A stretch of 64,000 nt of DNA from Pagrus major. Lineage: Eukaryota > Chordata > Actinopteri > Spariformes > Sparidae. The position numbers were made by a program, and so were the translations under genes. Positions 49,030-61,566 of this stretch are shown one piece after another. Numbering within the stretch: position 1 is the first letter of the stretch; every line of letters starts with the position of its first letter. Below the pieces are notes generated by a model. That model made no database searches. It saw only the letters and a program-made list of their open reading frames with translations, and had not been told where the DNA came from. The DNA is taken from assembly GCF_040436345.1 (NCBI RefSeq), contig NC_133232.1, positions 33,555,315 to 33,619,314 of the forward strand, written 5' to 3'.

Positions 49030-50677
49030 CCCAATGAAAATTCAACTTTGTGTTACTATTTCTCCAATGTGGCTCAGCAAGAAAACACAGTGCATGAAAA
49101 CATAAAGAGGGAATATACATATATACATAATATTATACATTATACATAATATATATAATACCACACAACCAAAACAAACATGAAGTAGCAACATAGAGGA
49201 ACTTTCAGTTTTAACTTGTCTGTGGTTTTGTAAAAACATACTTAGCTCACAATTGTTATGTGCTTCATTATCAAATCCATTCCACTTTCTTTTTGGGAAA
49301 ATTCCCAAATCAATGAAACTCCATACCACGTTTTAACTGCTACCTTGCACTCAGGTAGATTGACACACACACACACACACACACACATGTTCTTGCAAGA
49401 CCTGCCCTACTCTGCCTCTGATTGGTTGGCATTGTTGGTTACGTTCTCTGTGCTCAACTTAAACTGTTAACTCACACAGTAGCTCTGGTGATGTCTGCTT
49501 TTGGTGGTTTATAAGCTGTAGTTTTACGAGTAAACACACCGACCTCTTCAGCTTCTCTCTGTCTTCTGCTGCTCCTGTCTGGATAATTCATCCTCTGGAG
49601 CTGCTCTTCAGAGGGTCTCTGAGCTTGTTAGGTAGAGTGGACAGGTGGGCTGCCCTGCCGCTGCTCCGCTACCCGGCCTGTCTGCTCTACCTAACGAGCC
49701 CAGAGACACTGCAGCTGTGAAAGCCAGTCGTTGTGGTGTGTTTACCAGGGCAACTACGGCTCACACTCTGCCGATCCACTGCTGTATGTTTGTTTTACAA
49801 GCAGGGGAGAGAGATTTTCGCGAATCTTGTAGTTTACTGGATAAAAGGGACGGAGACCAAGCTGTGAGGCCTGGTAGTCCACTGTACAACCAGAGAGAGG
49901 GAGGGAGCTCAGTGGGCCACAATAAATTTACTGATAAATCTCTTTTGTGACCAGCCACCATTCCCCTTCCTCCCCACCCCTTCCTATAAAACTAACGTCT
50001 CCCGACTCGGCCGACTGTGAGACAAGAGTATCAGTGAAGTGATTGAGTAGTCAGATAAACTGCCTTTGGTAACAGCCCAGTCACCAGGACAAAATGTTGA
50101 CGGTTAATGTTTCTGCTAACACTGACACATTCACACCATACTGACATTTCTAAAAACATGTCACACCACGTTTAAATTACAATTTTATAACTTGACTTTC
50201 ATATGAAGAGGTGGAAGTGAAGAAAGCTACCAAGGCAGCGACCACAGTTTGATCTGCGTTTCAACATTTGTGAGTATGAAACCAGTGACCACGGGACGTT
50301 TTCAGGCCTGTTTGTAGCAAGTGGGTTTTGTAGCGATAAACTCTTGCTAATATGTTCACTCAGAGTATGTTGGTGTGCATGTGTGTGTGTATTATGTGTT
50401 TATGTGAGTGTGGTGGTGGTGAGGGGACAACTGCAGCTGCAGGAGGCAGCATGATGCAGTGGAAAAACCTTTATTAACATCAAATAGTGAGTGCGTGAGA
50501 AAGAGAGGTAACATGCTCCACACAGAGCAGGACAACACCCATGTGGCAGGAAATGCACTTTGAATGTATATTCTGTGATATCCAATCAGAAGCATTAGAT
50601 GGTCTGAGCATCTTGAACACGTCACCACCTTCACTCTATGAAATACAAACAAGTTTCCTCATAAAGTCAGTGTCAAG
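49030..50677 (+). repeat. Tandem-array upstream module before gene E
   Basis: Same order as 43581-45282. Its GC-rich segment (GCAGGGGAGAGAGATTTTCG and TTTACTGATAAATCTCTTTT) is nearly identical to the module before gene G and differs from those before D and F. Confidence 0.85.
50547..50593 (+). promoter_or_regulatory. Shared NITR upstream block, gene E
   Basis: CAGGAAATGCACTTTGAATG then ATATCCAATCAGAAGC, 85 bases before the ATG. Confidence 0.6.
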
Positions 50678-52379
50678 ATGATCGTGTTCTGCGTTACACT
50701 GCTTCTCCTTCATCAAGGATGTAAGTGCTGTCGAATCATGACCATTATATTTTCTCATTTAAGTATCTGTATGTAAACTAGATGTAGAGTGTGGTGGTTA
50801 GTGTGATTATCTTTTAACTTATTTATGTTTTTACATTGTACTCTAATTGTCATTTACTGATTCATCTATTGTACGTTTTAATTTCATTTAGATGCACTGG
50901 TTCCAGTGACCACAGTTCAGCTTGGTGAACCTGTGACCTTCACATGTCTTCTGCCTTCCGATGACTTGGGCGGTAAACGTCTTCACTGGTACAAGCAGAG
51001 TGTCGGAGATGATCTGAAATTACTTGTGACACTTGTGAAACATTCAAACCCTGTGTACGAACCAGAGTTTTCTGCCTCTAGATTGGATCTGAAAGTTGAG
51101 AAGAATATTAGTAATCTGACCATTTTGAGAACAACTGAAGAAGACGAGGGAATGTATCACTGTGCAGTCATTTACTGGAATGAGATTTTTTGGAGTGGAA
51201 CTTATTTGTCATTAAAAGGTAATTATGTGATCTGTTTTTTAAAATGTTTTGGAGTCACTTTAACCACTTTCAGCTTCATTGTGTTAATGTTCTTTAACTT
51301 AACTGACTTACTGTCACTAAATGTGTTAAGCTCTGATTAATTTCAACTTTAAACATGCATTTAACACAGTTTTGCATCACACAGGAAACACTCAGAGGAC
51401 ATCAACCTACACTGTTGTTCAGCGGCCGACAGCCTCTGATCCAGTCCGTCCAGGAGACTTGAAGACTCTCCAGTGTTCAGTCCTCTCTGACTCTGAGACT
51501 CAAACATGTCCAGGGGATCACAGTGTGTTCTGGTTCAGAGTCGGATCAGATAAATCTCATCCAAACATCCTCTACACTGATGGAAACAGACGTGATGAAT
51601 GTGAAGACAGATCTGACACTCAGAAAAGCTGCGTTTATCACTTCTCTAAGAACGTCAGCTCCTCTGATGCTGGAACTTACTACTGTGCTGTGGCCACATG
51701 TGGAGAGATCCTGTTTGGAAATGGAGCTAAAGTGGAAACTGGTATGATTCTGTATTTAATACTGGTATTCATAACATTTTAATAACATCATGACTGGTAA
51801 GTTTTTCTCTTTGTTGTCTAGAGCGAAGAATGAGTCCTGAATGTATTGCTCTGGTGATAGCAATAATCTTCTTGGTCATTTCTCTGATTGGAAATATTGT
51901 TTTCATCTGTCGCCGAACTTCAGGATCAATATGTGAACAAGTTAAAGGTAAGTGTTGTTGACTGAACCTACAATTTTAGTACTGCAATTGTATGACTTCA
52001 AAAGTTCTTATAACGTAGATGATGAAATGTGTTGAATCAGTGGAGGATCCTCATGGAAAAATCAGATTTATAAGAAAATGCTCTTGTTTTTATTGAATGT
52101 CAGGAATAGAAGGCATACCTTCACAAGCAAGAAATGACAACTTGAGCCAACCAGTACGTGATATTGTAAGTACTGCTATTTTATAAACATAATTCCCAGC
52201 AGCTCTGCATAAAAACAGAACTATACTGTCTAAAGAGCCTTTTATCTGCTGCACAGATGGAAGGTGGAGATGATCTGAACTATGCTGCGTTGCATTTAAC
52301 TGACCGGAAAGCTACAAGAGGACGTATGAAGAAAGAGTTGAAGACTGAAGAAAGTGTGTATTCTCAAGTTAGATGCTGA
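50678..52379 (+). CDS. NITR-like inhibitory immune receptor, gene E
   Basis: Exons: 50678-50720, 50892-51218, 51385-51741, 51822-51947, 52104-52165, 52257-52379. Total 1038 nt, 345 residues, intact. V loops: CDR1 region SDDLGGKRLHW, CDR2 HSNPVYEPEF, CDR3 CAVIYWNEIFW. CDR2 and the front of CDR3 match gene G, while the back of CDR3 (NEIFW) resembles gene C. The second Ig keeps six cysteines and LFGNGAKVE. The membrane exon has IIFLVISL where the sisters have IICLVISL. The tail has LNYAAL and SVYSQV ITIMs, and HLTDRKA where the others have HLTGRKA. Confidence 0.92.
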
Positions 52380-53127
52380 ATGTGAAAGTGTGTCCATGAC
52401 ATCGTGTGAATCGTTGGTTTACAGTACTGGCTGACTGACAGTGTAAATAAATAACGTGGCTTCCCTTCAAACTATAATGAGAATGAGGTGTTTCATGATA
52501 AACCATCCTGCAGCACATGCTCTTTATATTTCATGTTTGTATATTGATCATTGCATTATATTATGTGTTTGCATTTACTTGCCCTGGCTGACTTAAGTCA
52601 AGAAATAATACACACAAACTTTAACAGAGCTATTAAAGTCTATAACTTTTTCATTACATATCTTTCAAACAATTTGATTTCTGCTTTTATTGTATTAGTT
52701 GAAAGAATTGATTGTCTGTATTTGAAATTTGAGGATTAAAACAAATTGATCAAAAGCTGTGTGAGTGTTAAATGTTGATGTTTAGTTAAAGCCCTATGAA
52801 AATTCAACTTTGTGTTACTATTTTTCGAATGTGGCTCAGCAAGAAAACACAGTGCATGAAAACATAAAGAGGGAATATACATATATACATAATATTATAC
52901 ATTATACATAATATATATAATACCACACAACCAAAACAAACGTGAAGTAGCAACATAGAGGAACTTTCAGTTTTAACTTGTCTGTGGTTTTGCAAAAACA
53001 TACTTAGCTCACAATTATTATGTGCTTCATTATCAAATCCATTCCACTTTCTTTTTGGGAAAATTCCCAAATCAATGAAACTCCATACCACGTTCTAACT
53101 GCTACCTTGCACTCAGGTAGCTTGACA

Positions 53128-53157
53128 AACACACACACACACACATGCACACACACG

Positions 53158-53201
<44 letters not shown>

Positions 53202-53210
53202 TACACACAC
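53128..53210. repeat. (CA)n microsatellite with a GCGCGC core
   Basis: An AC run interrupted by CGCGCGCGCGC near 53157-53166. Confidence 0.9.
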
Positions 53211-53918
53211 ATGTTCTTGCAAGACCTGCCCTACTCTGCCTCTGATTGGTTGGCACTGTTGGTTACCTTCTCTGTGCTCAACTTAAACTGTTAACTCACA
53301 CAGTAGCTCTGGTGATGTCTGCTTTTGGTGGTTTATAAGCTGTAGTTTTACAAGTAAACACACCGACCTCTTCAGCTTCTCTCTGTCTTCTGCTGCTCCT
53401 GTCTGGATAATTAATCCTCTGGAGCTGCTCTTCAGAGGGTCTCTGAGCTTGTTAGGTAGAGTGGACAGGTGGGCTGCCCTGCCGCCGCTCCGCTACCCGG
53501 CCTGTCTGCTCTACCTAACGAGCCCAGAGACACTGCAGCTGTGAAAGCCAGTCGTTGTGGTGTGTTTACCAGGGCAACTACGGCTCACACTCTGCCGATC
53601 CACTGTTGTATGTTTGTTTTACAAACTGCCCACAAGGGAGAGAGAATTTCGTGGACCTTGTAGTTTACTGGACAAAAGGGACGAAGACCAAGTTGAGAGA
53701 CCTGGTAGTCCACTGTACAACCAGAGAGAGGGAGGGAGCTCAGCGTGCCATGATAAATTCACTGGTAAATCGGTTTAGTCACCAGCCACCATTCCCCTTC
53801 CTCCCCACTCCTTCCTATAAAACTAACGTCTCCCGACTCAGCAGACTGTGAGACAAGAGTATCAGTGAAGAAGTGATTGAGTAGTCAGATAACTGCCTTT
53901 GGTAACAGCCCAGTCGCC

Positions 53919-53928
53919 AGGACAAAAT
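53919..53928. repeat. LINE target-site duplication, left copy
   Basis: AGGACAAAAT here and again at 57132-57141. Uninterrupted modules have it once, within CGCCAGGACAAAATGTTGAC. Confidence 0.85.
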
Positions 53929-56900
53929 CCATTCATCCATCCATTTTCTACCGCTTATCCGGGGCCGGGTCGCGGGGGCAGCTGCCTGAGCAGGGACACC
54001 CAGACTTCCCTGTCCCCGGACACTTCCTCCAGCTCCTCCGGGGGGATCCCAAGGCATTCCCAGGACAGCCGAGCGACATAGTCACTCCAGCGTGTCCTGG
54101 GTCTTCCTCGGGGTCTCTTCCTCCCGGTGGGGAATGCCTGGAACACCTCTTGAGGGAGGCGTCCAGGGGGCATCCGATACAGATGCCCGAGCCACCTCAG
54201 CTGACTCCTCTCGATGTGGAGGAGCAGCGGCTCTACTCCGAGCTCCTTCCGTGTGACAGAGCTCCTCACCCTATCTCTAAGGGAGCCACTGCCACCCTGC
54301 CACCCTGCGAAGGAAACTCATTTCGGCCGCTTGTATCCGGGATCTTATTCTTTCGGTCACGACCCAAAGTTCATGACCATAGGTGAGGGTAGGAACGTAG
54401 ACTGACCGGTAAATCGAGAGCTTCGCCTTTCGGCTCAGCTCTCTCTTCACCACGACAGACCGATACAACGACCGCATTACTGCGGCCACCGCACCGATCC
54501 GCCTGTCAATTTTGCGCTCCATCCTTCCCTCACTCGTGAACAAGACCCCGAGATACTTGAACTCCTCCACTTGAGGCAGGAACTCTCCCCCAACCCAGAG
54601 GGAACAAGCCACCTTTTTCCGGTCGAGAACCATGGCCTCAGACTTGGAGGTGCTGATTCTCATCCCAGCTGCTTCACACTTGGCTGCAAACCGCCCCAGG
54701 ACATGCTGGAGGTCCCGGCTCGAAGGAGCCAACAAGACAATATCATCTGCGAAAAGCAGGGATGAAATCCGGTGGCTCCCGAACCAGATCCCCTCCGGCC
54801 CATGACTGCGCCTAGAAATTCTGTCCATAAAAATAATGAACAGAACTGGTGACAAAGGGCAGCCCTGCCGGAGTCCAACATGTACTGGAAACAGGTCTGA
54901 CTTACTGCCGGCAATGTCAACCAAGCTCCTGCTCCGGTCGTACAGGGACCGTACAGCCCTTAGCAGAGGGCCCCCGACCCCGTACTCCCGAAGCACCTCC
55001 CACAGAATGCCACGAGGGACACGGTCGAATGCCTTCTCCAAGTCCACAAAACACATGTGGACTGGTTGGGCAAACTCCCATGAACCCTCCAGCACCCTGC
55101 GGAGGGTATAGAGCTGGTCCAGTGTTCCATGGTCAGGACGAAAACCGCATTGTTCCTCCTGAATCCGAGGTTCGACTATCGGCCGAATTCTCCTCTCCAG
55201 TACCCTGGAATAGACTTTACCAGGGAGACTGAGGAGTGTGATCCCCCGATAGTTGGAACACACCCTCCGGTCCCCCTTTTTGAATAGAGGGACCACCACC
55301 CCGGTCTGCCAGTCCAGAGGCACTGTCCCCGACTGCCACGCGATGTTGCAGAGACGTGTCAGCCAAGACAGCCCCACAACATCCAGAGACTTGAGATACT
55401 CAGGGCGGATCTCATCCACCCCCGGTGCTTTGCCACCGGGCAGCTTTCGGACTACCTCGGTTACTTCGGCTTGGGTGATAAATGGATCAACCTCCGAGTC
55501 CCCAGCCTCTGCTTCCTCTATGGAAGACGTGTCAGTGGGATTGAGGAGATCCTCGAAGTACTCCTTCCACCGCCCGACGATATCCCCAGTCGAGGTCAAC
55601 AGCTCCCCGCCTCCACCGTAAACAGTGTTGGTGGGGTGCTGCTTCCCCTTCCTAAGGCGCCGGATGGTTTGCCAGAATTTCCTCGAGGCCAACCGATAGT
55701 CCTTCTCCATGGCCTCCCCGAACTTTTCCCAGGCCCGAGTCTTTGCTTCTGCGACCGCCCGTGCTGCAGCCGGTACCCGTCAGCTGCCTCAGGAGTCCCC
55801 CGAGCCAACCAGGCTTGATAGGACTCCTTCTTCAGCTTGACAGCATCCCTTACTGTCGGTGTCCACCACCGAGTTCGGGGATTGCCGCCATGACAGGCAC
55901 CGGAGACCTTACGGCCACAGCTCCGAACAGCCGCGTCAACAATGGAAGCGGAGAACAAGGCCCATTCGGACTCAATGTCCCCAGCCTCCCTCGGGATCTG
56001 GTCAAAGCTCTCCCGAAGGTGGGAGTTGAAGACCTCCCCGACAAAGGGTTCCACCAGACGTTCCCAGCAGACCCTCACAGTATGTTTGGGTCTGCCAAGT
56101 CTGTCCAGCTTCCTCCCCTGCCAGCGAAACCAACTCACCACCAGTGGTGATCAGTTGACAGCTCAGCCCCTCTCTTCACCCGAGTGTCCAACTGTGGCTA
56201 GCACAGAAGTCCAACAACAGAACACCACTCGGGTTCAGATCAGGGAGGCCGTTCCTCCCAATCACACCCCTCCAGGTAGCACTGTCGCTGCCCACGTCAG
56301 CGTTGAAGTTCTCCAGTAGAACGATGGTGTCCCCAGTTGGAGCACTCTCCAGTGCCCCTCCCAGGGACTCCAAGAAGGCCGGGTATTCTGCACTGCCGTT
56401 TGGCCCGTAGGCCGAAACAACAGTGAGAGACCTATCCCCGACCCGAAGGCGCAGGGAAACGACCCTCTCGTTCACCGGGGAAAACTCCAACACGTGGCGG
56501 CTGAGCTGGGGAGCTATGAGCAGGCCCACACCAGCTCGCCGCCTCTCACCGCGGGCAACTCCAGAGTAGAAGAGAGTCCAGCCTCTCTCAAGGAGTTGGG
56601 TTCCAGAGCCCAGACTGTGCGTGGAGGCGAGTCCTACTATCTCTAGCCGGTAGCGCTCAACCTCCCGCACCAGTTCAGGCTCTTTCCCCCTTAGCGAGGT
56701 CACATTCCATGTCCCCATGGCTAGAGTCACCGTCCGGGGATTGGGTCGCCGGGGCACCCGCCAAGGACAGCCACCCAAATCGCACCGCACCAGCCCCTTC
56801 TGAACCCTCCTGCGGGTGGTGAGCCTATTGGAGGGCGGGCCCATGTCGCTCCTTCGGGCTGTGCCCGGCCACCAGGTGCTCGCCTGTGAGCCCCAACCCT

Positions 56901-57131
56901 GAGCCTGGCTCCAGGATGGGGCCTCGGTGACGCCATTCCGGGCGACGTACACGTCCTTGTTGTAATGTCTGTCATAGGGGGCTTTGGAACCGCTCTTAGT
57001 CTGACCTGTCACCTAGGACCTGTTTGCCTTGGGAGACCCTACCAGGGGCATTAAGGCCCGGACAACATAGCTCCTAGGATCATTCAGGTGCTCAAACCCC
57101 TCCACCACGGTAAGGTGTCGGTTCAAGGAGG
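53929..57131 (-). mobile_element. Near full-length RTE-clade LINE (Rex3-like), 3.2 kb, dead
   Basis: On -, the 5' part (57012-56176) encodes an AP-endonuclease domain beginning [17 protein letters not shown], then a linker region (56141-55596). The reverse transcriptase is one long frame (55710-54277) with KAPGVDEIRPEYL, GFRPDHGTLDQ, VDLEKAFDRV, QGCPLSPVLF and the catalytic FADDIVLLA. A C-terminal part (54269-53955) has LRWLGHLYRMPPGRLP. The 3' end is a CCGGATAAGCGGTAGAAAAT tail followed by short GATG repeats. The endonuclease motif usually GDFNA reads ENFNA, so its catalytic Asp is lost. The coding region is split over several frames. A 10-bp target duplication flanks it. The name Rex3 rests on my recall of the tail and domain layout. 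Confidence 0.88.
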
Positions 57132-57141
57132 AGGACAAAAT
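57132..57141. repeat. LINE target-site duplication, right copy
   Basis: AGGACAAAAT, followed by GTTGACGGTTAATG of the array module. Confidence 0.85.
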
Positions 57142-57593
57142 GTTGACGGTTAATGTTTCTGCTAACACTGACACGTTCACACCATACTGACATTTCTAAA
57201 AAAACATGTCATATCACGTTTAAATTACAATTTTATAACTTGACTTTCATATGAAGAGGTGGAAGTGAAGAAAGCTACCAAGGCAGTGACCACAGTTTGA
57301 AACTGCGTTTCAACATTTGTGAGTATGAAACCAGTGACCATGGGACGTTGTCCAGCCTGTTTGTAGTAAGTGGGTTTTGTAGCAACAAACTCTTGCTAAT
57401 ATGTTCACTGAGAGTATGTTGGTGTGCATGTGTGTGTGTGTATTATGTATTCATGTGAGTGTGGTGGTGGTGAGGGGACAACTGTAGCTGCAGGAGGCAG
57501 CATGATGCAGTGGAAAAACCTTTATTAACATCAAATAGTGAGTGCGTGAGAAAGAGAGGTAACATGCTTCACATAAAGCAGGACACAATGTGG

Positions 57594-57640
57594 CAGGAAA
57601 TGCACTTTGAATGTATATTCTGTGATAACCAATCAGAAGC
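57594..57640 (+). promoter_or_regulatory. Shared NITR upstream block, gene F
   Basis: CAGGAAATGCACTTTGAATG then ATAACCAATCAGAAGC, 85 bases before the ATG. Confidence 0.6.
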
Positions 57641-57724
57641 ATTAGATGGTCTGAGCGTCCTGACCACGTCACCACCTTCACTCTCTGAAATACAAACAAG
57701 CTTCCTAATAAAGTCAGTGTCAAG

Positions 57725-59431
57725 ATGATCGTGTTCTGCGTTACACTGCTTCTCCTTCATCAAGGATGTAAGTGCTGTCGAATCATGACCATTATATTTT
57801 CTCATTTAAGTATCTGTATGTAAACTAGATGTAGAGTATGGTGGTTAGTGTGATTATCTTTTATCGTATTTATGTTTTTACATTATACTCTAATTGTCAT
57901 TTACTGATTCATCTATTGTACGTTTTAATTTCATTTAGATGCACTGGTTCCAGTGACCACAGTTCAACTTGGTGAAGCTGTGACCTTCACATGTCTTCTG
58001 CCTTTTGATGAGTTGGGCAGTGAACCTCTTTACTGGTACAAGCAGAGTGTCGGAGTTAATCTAAAATTAATTGTAACACTTATGAAACATACGGACCCTG
58101 TGTACGGACCAGATTTTTCTGCCTCTAGATTGGATCTGAAAGTTGAGAAGAATATTAGTAATCTGACCATTTTGAGAACAACTGAAGAAGACGAGGGAAT
58201 GTATCACTGTGCAGTCAATTTCTGGAATAAGAGTTTTTGGAGTGGAACCTATTTGTCATTAAAAGGTAATTATGTGATCTATTTTTCTTTTGCAATGTTT
58301 TGGAGTCACTTTAACCACTTTCAGCTTCATTGTGTAAATGGTCTTTAACTTAACTGACTTACTGTCACTAAATGTGTTAAGCTCTGATTAATTTGAACTT
58401 TAAACATGCATTTAACACAGTTTTGCATCACACAGGAAACACTCAGAGGACATCCACCTACGCTGTTGTTCAGCGGCCGACAGCCTCTGATCCAGTCCGT
58501 CCAGGAGACTTGAAGACTCTCCAGTGTTCAGTCCTCTCTGACTCTGAGACTAAAACTTGTCCAGGGGATCACAGTGTGTTCTGGTTCAGAGTCGGATCAG
58601 ATAAATCTCATCCAAACATTCTCTACACTGATGGAAACAGACGTGATGAATGTGAAGACAGATCTGACACTCAGAAAAGTTGCGTTTATCACTTCTCTAA
58701 GAATGTCAGCTCCTCTGATGCTGGAACTTACTACTGTGCTGTGGCCACATGTGGAGAGATCCTGTTTGGAAATGGAGCTAAAGTGGAAACTGGTATGATT
58801 CTGTATTTAATACTGGTATTCATAACATTTTAATAACATCATGACTGGTAAGTTTTTCTCTTTGTTGTCTAGAACGAAGAGTGAGTCCTGAATGTATTGC
58901 TCTGGTGATAGCAATAATCTGCTTGGTCATTTCTCTGATTGGAAATATTGTTTTCATCTGTTGCCGAACTTCAGGATCAATATGTGAACAAGTTAAAGGT
59001 AAGTGTTGTTGACTGAACCTACAATTTTAGTACTACAATTGTATGACTTCAAAAGTTCTTATAATGTAGATGATTGAAATGTGTTGAATCAGTGGAGGAT
59101 CCTTATGGAAAAATCTGATTTTGCACAAAATGCTCTTGTTTTTATTGAATGTCAGGAATAGAAGGCATACCTTCACAAGCAAGAAATGACAACTCCAGCC
59201 AACCAGTACGTGATATTGTAAGTACTGCTATTTTACAAACATAATTACCAGCAGCTCTGCATAAAAACATAACTATACTGTCTAAAGAGCCTTTTATCTG
59301 CTGCACAGATGGAAGGTGGAGATGATCTGAACTATGCTGCGTTGCATTTAACTGGACGGAAAGCTACAAGAGGACGTATGAAGAAAGAGTTGAAGACTGA
59401 AGAAAGTGTGTATTCTCAAGTTAGATGCTGA
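57725..59431 (+). CDS. NITR-like inhibitory immune receptor, gene F
   Basis: Exons: 57725-57767, 57939-58265, 58436-58792, 58873-58998, 59156-59217, 59309-59431. Total 1038 nt, 345 residues, intact. V loops: CDR1 region FDELGSEPLYW, CDR2 HTDPVYGPDF, CDR3 CAVNFWNKSFW. CDR2 shares TLMKHTDP with gene D, PDF with gene C, and the end of CDR3 (KSFW) with D and G. A framework change (GEAVTFTC for GEPVTFTC) and SVGVNLKLI distinguish it. Six cysteines and LFGNGAKVE are in the second Ig. FICCRTSG replaces FICRRTSG after the membrane segment. ITIMs LNYAAL and SVYSQV are intact. Confidence 0.92.
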
Positions 59432-60183
59432 ATGTGAAAGTGTGTCCATGAAATCCCGTGAATCGTTGGTTTACAGTACTGGCTGACTGACAGTGTTAAT
59501 AAATAACGTGGCTTCCCTTCAAACTATAATGAGACTGAGGTGTTTCATGATAAACCATCCTGCAGCACATGCTCTTTATATTTCATGCTTGTATATTGAT
59601 CATTGCATTATATTATGTGATTGCATTTACTTGCCCTGGCTGACTTAAGTCAAGAAATAATACTCACAAACTTTAACAGAGCTATTAAAGTCTATAACTT
59701 TTTCATTACATATCTTTCAAACAATTTGATTTCTGCTTTTATTGTATTAGTTGAAAGAATTGATTGTCTGTATTTGAGATCTGAGGATTAAAACAAATTG
59801 ATCAAAAGCTGTGTGAGTGTTAAATGTTGATGTTTAGTTAAAGCCCTATGAAAATTCAACTTTGTGTTACTATTTCTCCAATGTGGCTCAGCAAGAAGAC
59901 ACGGTGCATGAAAACATAAACAGGGAATATAAATACATAATATTATACATTATACATAATATATATAATACCACACAACCAAAACAAACGTGAAGTAGCA
60001 ACATAGAGGAACTTTCAGTTTTAACTTGTCTGTGGTTTTTCGCAAAAACATACTTAGCTCACAATTGTTATGTGCTTCATTATCGAATCCATTCCACTTT
60101 CTTTTTGGGAAAATTCCCAAATCAATGAAACTCCATACCACGTTCTAACTGCTACCTTGCACTCAGGTAGATTGACACATAGG

Positions 60184-60199
60184 ACACACACACACACAT

Positions 60200-60268
<69 letters not shown>
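60184..60268. repeat. (CA)n microsatellite of the array module
   Basis: AC run with one ATGC interruption near 60198. Confidence 0.95.
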
Positions 60269-60271
<3 letters not shown>

Positions 60272-61435
60272 TCTTGCAAGACCTGCCCTACTCTGCCTCT
60301 GGTTGGTTGGCATTGTTGGTATCGTTCTCTGTGCTCAACTTAAACTGTTAACTCACACAGTAGCTCTGGTGATGTCTGCTTTTGGTGGTTTATAAGCTGT
60401 AGTTTTACGGGTAAACACACCGACCTCTTCAGCTTCTCTCTCTGTCTTCTGCTGCTCCTGTCTGGATTATTCATCCTCTGGAGCTGCTCTTCAGAGGGTC
60501 TCTGAGGTTGTTAGGTAGAGTGGACAGGTGGGCTGCCCTGCCGCTGCTCCGCTACCCGGCCTGTCTGCTCTACCTAACGAGCCCAGAGACACTGCAGCTG
60601 TGAAAGCCAGTCGTTGTGGTGTGTTTACCAGGGCAACTACGGCTCACACTCTGCCGATCCACTGCTGTATGTTTGTTTTACAAGCAGGGGAGAGAGATTT
60701 TCGCGAATCTTGTAGTTTACTGGATAAAAGGGACGGAGACCAAGTTCTGAGGCCTGGTAGTCCACTGTACAACCAGAGAGAGGGAGGGAGCTCAGTGGGC
60801 CACAATAAATTTACTGATAAATCTCTTTTGTGACCAGCCACCATTCCCCTTCCTCCCCACCCCTTCCTATAAAACTAACGTCTCCCGACTCGGCAGACTG
60901 TGAGACAAGAGTATCAGCGAAGAAGTGATTGAGTAGTCAGATAAACTGCCTTTGGTAACAGCCCAGTCGCCAGGACAAAATGTTGACGGTTAATGTTTCT
61001 GCTAACACTGACACGTTCACACCATACTGACATTTCTAAAAACATGTCACATCACGTTTAAATTACAATTTTATAACTTGACTTTCATATGAAGAGGTGG
61101 AAGTGAAGAAAGCTACCAAGGCAGCGACCACAGTCTGAAACTGCATTTCAACATTTGTGAGTATGAAACCAGTGACCACGGGACGTTTTCCGGCCTGTTT
61201 GTAGCAAGTGGGTTTTGTAGCAACAAACTCTTGCTAATATATTCACTAAGAGTATGTTGGTGTGCATGTGTGTGTGTGTATTATGTGTTCATGTGAGTGT
61301 GGTGGTGGTGAGGGGACAACTGCAGCTGCAGGAGGAAGCATGATGCAGTGGAAAAACCTTTATTAACATCAAATAGTGAGTGCGTGAGAAAGAGAGGTAA
61401 CATGCTTCACACAGAACAGGACAACATCCGTGTGG

Positions 61436-61482
61436 CAGGAAATGCACTTTGAATGTATATTCTGTGATATCCAATCAGAAGC
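61436..61482 (+). promoter_or_regulatory. Shared NITR upstream block, gene G
   Basis: CAGGAAATGCACTTTGAATG then ATATCCAATCAGAAGC, 85 bases before the ATG. Confidence 0.6.
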
Positions 61483-61566
61483 ATGAGATGGTCTGAGCGT
61501 CTTGACCACGTCACCACCTTCACTCTCTGAAATACAAACAAGCTTCCTAATAAAGTCAGTGTCAAG

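Larger units (their letters stand above)
52792..57724 (+). repeat. Tandem-array upstream module before gene F, split by a LINE
   Basis: Same order as the other modules, with a (CA)n(GC)n(CA)n tract at 53128-53210. A LINE at 53929-57131 interrupts it. Without the LINE and one copy of the 10-bp duplication, the E-to-F spacing is about 3.8 kb, the same as C-to-D and F-to-G. Confidence 0.85.
59844..61566 (+). repeat. Tandem-array upstream module before gene G
   Basis: Same order as 43581-45282, with a (CA)n tract at 60184-60268. Its GC-rich part is nearly identical to the module before gene E. Confidence 0.85.

Noticed and set aside
53877-56319. Several plus-strand open frames of 90-170 codons
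   Set aside because: They are antisense to the LINE endonuclease and reverse transcriptase.
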